Source: Dermatophilaceae bacterium
GTDB taxonomy: Bacteria; Actinomycetota; Actinomycetes; Actinomycetales; Dermatophilaceae
Assembly: GCA_013361975.1 (NCBI GenBank)
Contig: JABFXB010000121.1
Span: forward strand, 1 to 6,020
DNA: 6,020 bases
Direction: 5' to 3'
Shown piece after piece: positions 1 to 6,018 of this stretch. The translations under genes were made by a program, and so were the position numbers. The notes below the pieces were generated by a model. That model was not told the DNA's origin. It did not search any database and saw only the letters and a program-made list of their open reading frames with translations. The first letter of the stretch is position 1; each line of letters starts with the position of its first letter.

Positions 1-67
1 GGTGAGGGCAGCCGGCAGCCGGCTCCTTGACGCCGTGGGCGCCGACCGACAGGGTGGCCGTTCGTGA
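1..67 (+). CDS. Possible 3' end of an upstream gene, partial, overlapping the MFS start by GTGA
   Basis: The frame beginning at base 2 is open from the window edge to a TGA at 65-67. It encodes a short tail ending RLLDAVGADRQGGRS. The stop shares four bases with the GTG start of the next gene (GTGA at 64-67), a common arrangement for translationally coupled genes. About three quarters of its codons end in G or C, somewhat lower than the genes that follow. The tail is too short to assign to any family. A competing reading is that this stretch is an intergenic promoter region, because a TTGACG/CAGGGT pair and a perfect palindrome lie in it. The frame starting at base 1 also ends in a TGA (28-30) but reads less like protein. 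Sequence to the left of the window would settle this. Confidence 0.3.
   Translation, partial: VRAAGSRLLDAVGADRQGGRS
10..24. repeat. 15-bp perfect palindrome (7-bp arms, 1-bp centre)
   Basis: AGCCGGC at 10-16 and GCCGGCT at 18-24 are exact inverted copies around the single A at 17. A one-base loop cannot form a hairpin of this length, so a protein-binding site would be a better reading than a terminator. It ends 2 bp before a TTGACG that could be a -35 box for the MFS gene. In DNA this rich in G and C, and possibly inside a coding tail, it may be chance. Confidence 0.3.
27..55 (+). promoter_or_regulatory. Candidate promoter of the MFS gene
   Basis: TTGACG at 27-32 matches five of six bases of the TTGACA -35 consensus. 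It is followed, after exactly 17 bp, by CAGGGT at 50-55, a weak -10 box that keeps only the A and final T. Eight bases separate this from the GTG at 64, which would suit a leaderless transcript. Alternatively AGGGTGG at 51-57, six bases before the GTG, serves as a ribosome binding site for a coupled upstream gene. The two readings compete. Confidence 0.3.
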
Positions 68-1254
68 CACTCCGGGCCGCGTCCTCCCCCCTGCTCCGCG
101 CGCGCCTCGCCGCCGGCACCGCCTTCTTCGTCCAGGGCCTGCTCTTCATCTCCCTGACGACCCGGCTTCCACAGATCCAGGAGAAGTGGGACCTCGACGA
201 GCTCGCTGTGAGCGGCCTGCTGCTCATGGTCGTGCTGCTCGCGGGAGTCGGCTCCGTCGTGGCCGAGGTCGTCGCGGCACGCTCCTCGAGCGCAACCGTC
301 GTGCGCGTCGGCCTCGTCGCCGCCACCCTGGGCTTCGCGGTGCTGCTCGTCGCGCCGTCCTTCTGGGTCTTCGTCGCGGGGCTCGCCGTCTACGGGCTCG
401 CGCTCGGCCTCGTCGACGCGTCGTCGAACATGCAGGCGGTCACCGTCGAGCACCTCTACCGCCGCCCGATCCTGCCGTCGTTCCACGCCTTCTGGACGGC
501 CGGCGGCATCCTCGGCACCCTCGTCACCCTCGCGACCGTGAACGTCGACCTCGGCGCCGGCCTGCTGCCGCTCCTCGTCTTCCCGCTGGCCGCCCTGGCC
601 GCACCGTTCGTGCGCCGCGACCGCCTCGCCCGGTCGGACGCCGCCATCGACGTGCCGTGGCGGCGCATCGCGCTCCTCGGCCTGGCGATGGTGCTCTTCT
701 ACATGGTCGACACGGCCGCGACGACGTGGGGCCCGGTCTACCTCAAGGGTGCGCTCGACGCGCCGAGCGGTCTCACCGCGCTCGCCACCCTCCCCTACCT
801 GGTCGCGACCCTCCTGGCCCGCGCCGTCGGCGACGGCCTCGTCGACCGGCACGGCGCCGTGTGGCTGCTGCGGGTCAGCGGCGTCGCGGCCGCAGGGTCG
901 CTGGCCGTCATCGTCTTCGCACCGACGTGGTTCGTCGCCGTCATCGGCTTCACGGTGCTCGGCGGTGCCGTCGCGACGATCGCGCCGCTCAGCTTCTCGG
1001 CGGCCGGCGCCATCGCCGGCGGCGAGGACGACTCGGCCGGCGAGCGCATCGACCGCATCGACCAGGTCGTGGCGCGCTTCAACCAGTTCAACTACGTCGG
1101 CGCGCTGCTCGGGGCGGTGCTCACCGGCGCCGTCGGGTCCGACGACCTGCGCCTGGGCTTCGCCGTGCCGATGGTGCTCATCCTCGGCATCATCCCGCTC
1201 GCCTCACAGTTCGCGATCATCCGTCGACGCGCGGCCGCCGTCGAGGCGCACTGA
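64..1254 (+). CDS. MFS transporter, YbjJ-like
   Basis: This 396-residue protein is the usual size for a 12-helix major facilitator superfamily permease of the cytoplasmic membrane. Hydrophobic segments lie near residues 13-33, 48-68, 79-97, 100-120, 138-158, 164-183, 200-222, 235-255, 266-286, 289-311, 338-358 and 365-385. From memory it resembles E. coli YbjJ. Helix 1 is followed by TTRLPQIQ (YbjJ has ATRTPAIR), and helices 4-5 carry GLVDASSNMQ and ILPSFHAF. The loop after helix 8, GDGLVDRHG (256-264), is a recognisable MFS motif A, while the copy after helix 2 is degenerate. The GTG start leaves a short basic leader before helix 1, and the next in-frame candidates would cut into that helix. 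The substrate is unknown; drug, sugar or metabolite export are all possible. Its last 38 bp overlap the tail of the convergent regulator gene. Homology is well supported and function is not. Confidence 0.9.
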   Translation: MTLRAASSPLLRARLAAGTAFFVQGLLFISLTTRLPQIQEKWDLDELAVSGLLLMVVLLAGVGSVVAEVVAARSSSATVVRVGLVAATLGFAVLLVAPSFWVFVAGLAVYGLALGLVDASSNMQAVTVEHLYRRPILPSFHAFWTAGGILGTLVTLATVNVDLGAGLLPLLVFPLAALAAPFVRRDRLARSDAAIDVPWRRIALLGLAMVLFYMVDTAATTWGPVYLKGALDAPSGLTALATLPYLVATLLARAVGDGLVDRHGAVWLLRVSGVAAAGSLAVIVFAPTWFVAVIGFTVLGGAVATIAPLSFSAAGAIAGGEDDSAGERIDRIDQVVARFNQFNYVGALLGAVLTGAVGSDDLRLGFAVPMVLILGIIPLASQFAIIRRRAAAVEAH

Positions 1255-2671
1255 GCACCCTCCTCAGCAGCGCGAGCGCGGTCCCGATCTCCCCCTCGCG
1301 TATGCCGCCCACGCCGAACGCGAGCCCGTGGCGGGCCGGTTGCTCCAGGTGCCTCGGCGAGAGCGGCTCGACGAAGACGCCTGCGGCCAAGACGTCGCCG
1401 GCGATCGTCTGGTCGTCGAGCCCGCGGTCGCGCAGGAAGGTGCAGACGTGCAGCCCGGCGGCCGAGGGCACCACCTCGAGCCATTCGTCGAGACCGGCGA
1501 GGCCCTCCAGCAGCTCGTCGCGTCGGGCCCGGTAGACCTTCGTCGCACGCTTCACGTGTGCCGCGTGGTGGCCCTCGGCGAGGAAGTCGGCGAGGGCCCG
1601 CTGCGTCACGGCGTCGCCGTCCCACGACGTCACGCGCTTCGCCTCGCGCAGCGCCGGTGTGAGCGATGCGGGGCCGATCGCGTAGCCCACGCGCAGGCTG
1701 GGCAGCAGCGACTTCGAGAAGGACCCCACGTAGACCACGCGCCCTTCGCGGTCGATGCTCTGGAGCGGCTCCAGGGGCCGGTCGGCGAACCGGAACTCGC
1801 TGTCGTAGTCGTCTTCCACGATCACCGCGTCGCGCCGGACTGCCCACTCCAGCAGAGCGATCCGCCGCGCGCGAGACATCGCGACACCCGTGGGGTGCTG
1901 GTGCGACGGGGTGACGTAGACCAGTCGCGCGGTGTCGGGAAGCGTGTCCACGACGATCCCCTCGCCGTCGACGGGCACGCCGCGCACGGTCGCGCGGTGG
2001 GTCGTGAAGAGCCGCGCCGCCGCCGTGTAGCCGGGGTCCTCGACCGCGACCACGTCGCCCGGCTCGAGGAGCACGCGCGCGACGAGGTCCAGCGCCTGCT
2101 GGGCCCCCGCCGTCGTCACCACGTCGTCGGCCGACGCGACCACGGAACGCGACACTCCGGCATACCTCGCGATCTCGCCCTCGAGGCGGCCGGCGCCGCG
2201 CTCGTCGTACGTGTCCGGCGCGAGGCGTCCGCGTCGCAGGGCGCCGCTGACGATGCGTCGCCACGTCGCGAGCGGGAAGAGCGACGCGTCGGGCACGCCG
2301 ACGGAGAAGTCGTACGCGGCGTCGCCCGGGACCCGCGGCGGGGCCGAGGGCGAGCGCCAGACGGCCGACGGGGTGACCGCACCCGGCCGCGTACGCCGTC
2401 CGCGAACCGTCGCCGAGCGGGCCGGCGGCACGCAACCGGGCGCCACGAAGGTGCCCGCCCCACGCCGGCTCTCGAGGAGCTCCTCGGCGAGGAGCCGGTC
2501 GTAGGCAGCAGTGACGGTGCCGCGCGAGACCCGGAGGCTCGCGGCGAGCTCGCGGGTGGCCGGCACGCGGTCGCCCCCCGCGAGGCGCCCGTCGAGCACC
2601 GCCTCGCGCAGCTGCGCGTAGATCTGCGCCGTCAGGTCGCCGGAGCCGGTGAGGGTGACGTGCAGGTCCAC
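1217..2671 (-). CDS. MocR/GabR-type PLP-dependent transcriptional regulator (GntR family)
   Basis: This 484-residue protein has two parts. Residues 9-77 form a GntR winged helix (AQIYAQLREAVLDGRL, RELAASLRVSRGTVTAAYDR, ending GAGTFV). After a Pro/Arg-rich linker (78-118), residues 119-473 form a fold-type I aminotransferase domain. Visible signatures are EDPGY (211-215), TPSHQHPTG (254-262), EDDYDSEFRF (286-295) and SFSKSLLPSLRVGY (317-330). K320 is the expected Schiff-base lysine, and D287 and Y289 match GabR D279 and Y281 with identical spacing to the lysine. The C-terminal arginine that grips the substrate carboxylate is not obvious; R447 is the nearest candidate. Such proteins are usually dimeric DNA-binding sensors, not enzymes. 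The GTG start fits family N-termini and lies six bases after a -10 box. It is divergent from the YjeH-like exporter, its probable target, and likely regulates itself. The ligand cannot be read from sequence. Confidence 0.95.
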   Translation of the reverse strand: MDLHVTLTGSGDLTAQIYAQLREAVLDGRLAGGDRVPATRELAASLRVSRGTVTAAYDRLLAEELLESRRGAGTFVAPGCVPPARSATVRGRRTRPGAVTPSAVWRSPSAPPRVPGDAAYDFSVGVPDASLFPLATWRRIVSGALRRGRLAPDTYDERGAGRLEGEIARYAGVSRSVVASADDVVTTAGAQQALDLVARVLLEPGDVVAVEDPGYTAAARLFTTHRATVRGVPVDGEGIVVDTLPDTARLVYVTPSHQHPTGVAMSRARRIALLEWAVRRDAVIVEDDYDSEFRFADRPLEPLQSIDREGRVVYVGSFSKSLLPSLRVGYAIGPASLTPALREAKRVTSWDGDAVTQRALADFLAEGHHAAHVKRATKVYRARRDELLEGLAGLDEWLEVVPSAAGLHVCTFLRDRGLDDQTIAGDVLAAGVFVEPLSPRHLEQPARHGLAFGVGGIREGEIGTALALLRRVLSAPRRRPRVDG

Positions 2672-2731
2672 CCGCCGAGCCTAGATTGGCCCAAACAGCC
2701 GGGCAAGAAGTGGACCTTCAGACCGGTCCAC
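2665..2731. promoter_or_regulatory. Putative MocR operator: three GTGGACC half-sites
   Basis: The 7-mer GTGGACC occurs three times in 67 bp: on the plus strand at 2710-2716, and on the minus strand at 2731-2725 and 2671-2665. The first two form an inverted repeat with an 8-bp gap. The third begins exactly on the regulator's GTG start codon. The plus copy and the start-codon copy extend to GTGGACCTTCA and GTGGACCTGCA, ten of eleven bases alike. Related words lie nearby: TTGGCCCAA at 2686-2694 and TTGGGACC at 2745-2752. Known MocR operators, such as the CTGGACYTAA repeats recalled for TauR, use a similar TGGAC core. Binding by the divergent regulator is an inference. Confidence 0.5.
2678..2706 (-). 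promoter_or_regulatory. Leaderless promoter of the MocR-type regulator
   Basis: On the minus strand TTGCCC (2706-2701) and TAGGCT (2683-2678) are separated by exactly 17 bp. The first matches four of six bases of the -35 consensus, and the second is a TANNNT -10 box typical of actinobacteria. Only six bases lie between the -10 box and the GTG at 2671, so transcription should start at or next to the first codon. There is no room for a Shine-Dalgarno site. The near-palindrome TTGGCCCAA (2686-2694) sits in the spacer, where a bound repressor would block the polymerase. Confidence 0.6.
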
Positions 2732-2745
2732 CGCCACGGAAGTCT
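2717..2745 (+). promoter_or_regulatory. Candidate promoter of the YjeH-like exporter, inside the operator
   Basis: TTCAGA at 2717-2722 matches four of six -35 consensus bases. After 17 bp it is followed by AAGTCT at 2740-2745, a weak -10 box seven bases before the GTG at 2753. The -35 box lies exactly between the two GTGGACC arms. An alternative -10, TAGATT at 2682-2687, fits TANNNT better and overlaps the regulator's -10 on the other strand, but it has no convincing -35 at the right distance and would give a leader of about 60 bases. In that case GGAAG at 2738-2742, ten bases before the start, would be a weak ribosome binding site. Confidence 0.3.
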
Positions 2746-2752
2746 TGGGACC

Positions 2753-4054
2753 GTGACCGCACCCGTCCGCCCCGCCGCCCAGACCCCGCTCCGCCCCGGC
2801 ACTCATGGTCTGACCGTCGCGCAGGGGGCGGCCCTGTCGGTGGGCGCCGTGCTCGGCACCGGCGTCATCACGCTCCCCGCCCTGGCGGCCCAGGCAGCGG
2901 GCCCGGCGTCGCTCGTCGCCTGGGCCGCGCTCGTCGTGCTCTCGGTCCCGCTCGCCAGCACGTTCGCCGCCCTCGGGGCCCGCCACCCGGATGCGGGTGG
3001 GGTGTCGACCTACGTGCGGCGGGCCTTCGGTGAGCGGGCCGCGGGTGCCGTGGGCTGGTGCTTCTATTTCGCGGTGCCGGTCGGTGCGCCGCCGGCGTCG
3101 ATGATGGCGGGCGGCTACGTCGCCGACGCGATCGGCGGAGGTCGGGCCACCACGGTCGGGGTCGGCCTTGCCCTCATCGTCGGCACCGGGCTGATGAACC
3201 TCGCCGGGCTGCGGTTCTCCGGGCGCGTGCAGCTCGGCCTCGCGACGGTGCTCGCCCTGCTCATGACCGCGACCATGGCCTTCGCGCTGCCGCACGGCAG
3301 CACCGACGCCCTCACCCCGTTCGCCCCGAACGGCTGGGGCGCCGTCGGGACGGCCGCGGCGGTTCTCGTGTGGGGCTTCGCGGGCTGGGAGGCGGTCGCG
3401 TCCCTCGCCGGCGACTACCGCGACCCGCGTCGCGACGTGCCGAGGGCGACGGCGATCGCGGTCGCCCTCGTCGGCGTCCTCTACCTCGGCCTCGCCACGA
3501 CGAGCGTGCTCGTGCTCGGGCCGGCGGCCGGCCGCAGCGAGGCACCGCTGTCGGACCTCATGGCGATCGCCCTCGGCGAGCAGGCGAGGGTGGTGACCGC
3601 AGTGGTCGCCGTGCTGCTGACGGTCGGCGCCATGAACGCGTACTTCGCCGGCGGGTCGCGCCTCGGTGCCGCGCTGGCGCGGGACGGCGCGCTGCCCCGC
3701 TGGCTCGCGGTCGGCGGGGGCTCCGGTCAGGTGCCGCGTCGCAGCATCGCGCTCATCATGGGCCTGTCGACGCTGTCGGTCGCGGTGTCGGTGGCGCTGG
3801 ACCTCGGCCTGGCCCCGCTCATGCTGCTGGCCACCGGCTGCTTCACGCTCGTCTACGTGCTGGGGACCGGCGCAGCGCTGCGCCTGCTCCCGCGACGCAG
3901 CGTCGGGTGGTGGACGGCGCTCGTCGCATTCGCGTCGGTCGTCGCGCTCCTGCTCGCCAACGGCGCCCACGCCCTGTGGGCGCTCGGCCTCGCCGCGCTG
4001 TCGCTCGCCTACCAGCACGCCGCCCGGCCAGGGGTTCCCAGCGCTGCCCCCTAG
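2753..4054 (+). CDS. APC-superfamily amino-acid exporter, YjeH-like
   Basis: This 433-residue protein has about 12 membrane segments, near residues 21-43, 50-72, 94-123, 133-150, 157-179, 196-219, 232-256, 278-300, 331-350, 353-375, 384-402 and 405-421. Compared from memory with E. coli YjeH, an exporter of methionine and branched-chain amino acids, the order of motifs is the same. The unwound helix 1 reads VLGTGVITLPALAA (33-46; YjeH LLGTGVFAVPALAA), then HPDAGGVSTYV (78-88), PVGAPPA (109-115), and helix 6 with its loop, GFAGWEAVASLAGDYRDP (208-225), then RRDVPRA (226-232). Its length is close to that of YjeH. The GTG start gives a 20-residue polar leader; a much longer upstream opening is only the empty antisense frame of the regulator gene. 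It is divergent from the MocR-type regulator, which suggests amino-acid-responsive export. Family assignment is good; the exact substrate and direction of transport are inferred. Confidence 0.85.
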   Translation: MTAPVRPAAQTPLRPGTHGLTVAQGAALSVGAVLGTGVITLPALAAQAAGPASLVAWAALVVLSVPLASTFAALGARHPDAGGVSTYVRRAFGERAAGAVGWCFYFAVPVGAPPASMMAGGYVADAIGGGRATTVGVGLALIVGTGLMNLAGLRFSGRVQLGLATVLALLMTATMAFALPHGSTDALTPFAPNGWGAVGTAAAVLVWGFAGWEAVASLAGDYRDPRRDVPRATAIAVALVGVLYLGLATTSVLVLGPAAGRSEAPLSDLMAIALGEQARVVTAVVAVLLTVGAMNAYFAGGSRLGAALARDGALPRWLAVGGGSGQVPRRSIALIMGLSTLSVAVSVALDLGLAPLMLLATGCFTLVYVLGTGAALRLLPRRSVGWWTALVAFASVVALLLANGAHALWALGLAALSLAYQHAARPGVPSAAP

Positions 4055-4057
4055 ACT
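4052..4057 (+). promoter_or_regulatory. -10 box of a leaderless promoter, overlapping the exporter's stop codon
   Basis: TAGACT is a good TANNNT -10 box. Its first three bases are the TAG stop of the YjeH-like gene. Eight bases follow before the GTG at 4066. No purine-rich ribosome binding site lies in front of that GTG, since the bases there are TTCGCCGCC, which argues for a leaderless transcript. I see no clear -35 box 16-18 bp upstream (the sequence there is near CAGGGG), so the promoter may be weak or need an activator. Read-through from the exporter gene is also possible. Confidence 0.5.
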
Positions 4058-4065
4058 TCGCCGCC

Positions 4066-6018
4066 GTGACGACGCAGCGCGCTGAGCGCACGCCCCTGAT
4101 GCGCTGGTTCCTCGACGCCGAGGAGGCCGATCCGGGCGGCTACTACGAGCGCGAGTCGGAGGCGCGTGAGCAGCAGCACGTGCAGCCGTGGTGGCGGGTC
4201 ATGTGCCTCACCGGTGTCGACTACTTCTCCACGCTCGGCTACCAGCCCGGCATCGCGGCGCTCGCCGCCGGCGCCCTCTCGCCGATCGCGACGCTCGTCC
4301 TCGTGCTCATCACCCTCTTCGGTGCGCTGCCGATGTACCGCCGCGTCGCAGCCGAGAGCCCGCACGGCGACGGCAGCCTGTCGATGCTGGAGCGTCTCCT
4401 GTCGTACTGGCCGAGCAAGATCCTCGTGCTGAGCCTGCTCGGCTTCGTCGCGACCGGCTTCATCATCACGATCACCCTCTCGGCCGCCGACGCGAGTGCC
4501 CACCTCATCGAGAACCCGTACCTCAAGTCGGCCCTCACCGGCCACCAGGTCGGCGTCACGCTGACGCTGCTCGTGCTGCTCGCCGGCATCTTCCTCAAGG
4601 GGTTCAAGGAGGCCATCGGGCTCGCCGTCGTGCTCGTCGTCGCCTACCTGGGCCTCAGCGCGGTCGTGCTCGTTCGGGGCATCATCGAGATCGGTGACCA
4701 CCCGACCGCGTTCGGCGACTGGCTCGACGCGATGACGGCAGCACACTCGGCCCCGTTCGGCATCATCGGTGCGGCCCTGCTCGTCTTCCCCGCCCTCGCA
4801 CTGGGCCTGTCGGGGTTCGAGACCGGCGTCGTCGTCATGCCGCTCGTCGAGGGCGACCCGACCGACACGGCCGAGAAGCCCGAGGGCCGCATCCGCAACG
4901 CCCGCAAGCTGCTGACGACCGCCGCCCTCATCATGAGCGTGCTGCTCATCGGGTCGTCGCTCGTCACGACGCTGCTCATCCCGCACCAGCAGTTCGAACC
5001 GGGCGGTCAGGCGAACGGGCGCGCGCTGGCCTACCTCGCCCACGAGCTGCTCGGTGAGGGATTCGGCACGCTCTACGACGCCTCGACGATCGGCATCCTC
5101 TGGTTCGCCGGCGCCTCCGCCATGGCGGGCCTGCTCAACATCGTGCCGCGCTACCTGCCCCGCTACGGCATGGCGCCCGACTGGGCCCGGTCGACCCGGC
5201 CGCTCGTGCTCGTGCTGTCGTTCATCGCCGCGGTCGTGACGCTCGCCTTCCGCGCGAACGTCGACGAGCAGGCCGGGGCGTACGCGACCGGCGTGCTCGC
5301 GCTCATGACGTCCGCCGCCATCGCGGTGTTCCTCACCGAGCTGCGCCGTGGTCACCGTGGAGCCGCCGGCTTCTTCGCCGTGGTGAGCGCGATCTTCGTC
5401 TACACGATCACGATCACCGTCGAGGAGCGTCCCGAGGGCCTCGTCATCGCCCTCGTCTTCATCGCCCTCATCGTCGTGATCAGCGTCTGGTCGCGCATCG
5501 TGCGCTCGACCGAGCTGAGGGTGCAGCGCGTGGTCTACGACGACGGGGCGAAGGCGATCCTCGACGACGCGGCGCTCGGCCCGCAGCCGCTGCGGTTCAT
5601 CGCCAACAAGATCAACGCCGGCGACCGCGAGGAGTACCGCGCGAAGTCGCTCGACGTGCGGATGCACAACCACCTCAACGCCCGCCAGGGCGCGATCTTC
5701 CTCGAGGTGGAGATCAGCGACGCCAGCGACTTCGCGACGACCGTCCACGTCAGCTCGGCCGTCGTCGGCGGCCACTACATCCTCCGCGCGACCGGGCCGT
5801 CCGTGCCGAACGTGCTGGCCGCGGTGCTGCTCGACGTGCGAGACCGGGTGAGCAAGCCCCCGCATGTCTACTTCGAGTGGAGCGAGAAGGCGCCGGGCCA
5901 GAACGTGCTGCGGTTCCTGCTCGCCGGCGAGGGCGACATCCCGCCGCTCACGCACGAGATCATCCGCCGCGCCGAGCCCGACGCCGCCAGACGACCGCAG
6001 GTGCACGTCGGCGGCTGA
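4066..6018 (+). CDS. KimA/KUP-like APC-superfamily permease with C-terminal soluble domain
   Basis: This 650-residue protein has a polar, Glu-rich N-terminus (1-45), then about 12 membrane segments near 47-67, 71-92, 118-140, 163-178, 183-205, 231-250, 284-305, 339-358, 378-396, 404-424, 434-451 and 457-476. A cytoplasmic tail of about 170 residues follows. From memory it aligns with the potassium/proton symporter KimA. VDYFSTLGY (51-59) keeps the Asp and Tyr of KimA D36 and Y43 (also GDIGTSPLY in Kup). T135 and S139 match T121 and S125, S249 and E252 match T230 and E233, and Y406 (AYATGV) matches Y377. The position of KimA D117 appears to be G131. SPHGDGSLSMLERLL (98-112) resembles the PQGGGAY loop of that group. 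Potassium uptake is plausible but unproven; databases may call such proteins amino-acid permeases. The GTG start is leaderless-type, 11 bp after the exporter gene. Confidence 0.8.
   Translation: MTTQRAERTPLMRWFLDAEEADPGGYYERESEAREQQHVQPWWRVMCLTGVDYFSTLGYQPGIAALAAGALSPIATLVLVLITLFGALPMYRRVAAESPHGDGSLSMLERLLSYWPSKILVLSLLGFVATGFIITITLSAADASAHLIENPYLKSALTGHQVGVTLTLLVLLAGIFLKGFKEAIGLAVVLVVAYLGLSAVVLVRGIIEIGDHPTAFGDWLDAMTAAHSAPFGIIGAALLVFPALALGLSGFETGVVVMPLVEGDPTDTAEKPEGRIRNARKLLTTAALIMSVLLIGSSLVTTLLIPHQQFEPGGQANGRALAYLAHELLGEGFGTLYDASTIGILWFAGASAMAGLLNIVPRYLPRYGMAPDWARSTRPLVLVLSFIAAVVTLAFRANVDEQAGAYATGVLALMTSAAIAVFLTELRRGHRGAAGFFAVVSAIFVYTITITVEERPEGLVIALVFIALIVVISVWSRIVRSTELRVQRVVYDDGAKAILDDAALGPQPLRFIANKINAGDREEYRAKSLDVRMHNHLNARQGAIFLEVEISDASDFATTVHVSSAVVGGHYILRATGPSVPNVLAAVLLDVRDRVSKPPHVYFEWSEKAPGQNVLRFLLAGEGDIPPLTHEIIRRAEPDAARRPQVHVGG

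Noticed and set aside
27..1535. A 502-codon plus-strand opening over the MFS gene in another frame
   Set aside because: It is Arg/Pro/His-rich with no motifs, while the frame starting at 64 encodes a complete 12-helix transporter.
1092..2435. A 447-codon minus-strand opening overlapping the regulator in another frame
   Set aside because: The frame from 2671 to 1217 carries all GntR and aminotransferase-fold motifs intact; this one is compositional noise.
749..2752. A plus-strand opening continuing in frame into the YjeH-like exporter, suggesting a 1101-residue fusion
   Set aside because: The upstream 668 codons are out of frame with the MFS gene and antisense to the regulator, and are rich in Arg, Pro and Ser. 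The exporter homology begins just after the GTG at 2753.
2681..4018. A 445-codon minus-strand opening opposite the YjeH-like exporter gene
   Set aside because: It has the same charged, low-complexity composition with no recognisable motif. It is the antisense shadow of a hydrophobic protein.
4031..4050. GGGG...CCCC with the palindrome CAGCGCTG (4039-4046), considered as a terminator after the exporter gene
   Set aside because: The stem is short and lies inside the coding end, there is no T tract, and the next start follows 11 bp after the stop.
3058..4065. A plus-strand opening extending the KimA-like protein upstream by 336 residues
   Set aside because: This part is the +1 shadow of the exporter gene, Arg-rich and without hydrophobic structure. 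The GTG at 4066 with TAGACT before it is a natural start.
4051..6006. A 651-codon minus-strand opening that covers nearly the whole KimA-like gene
   Set aside because: Its translation is almost all Arg, Glu, Asp and Gly with no domain. This is what the reverse strand of a GC-rich membrane-protein gene gives, while the plus strand has clear membrane helices and motifs.
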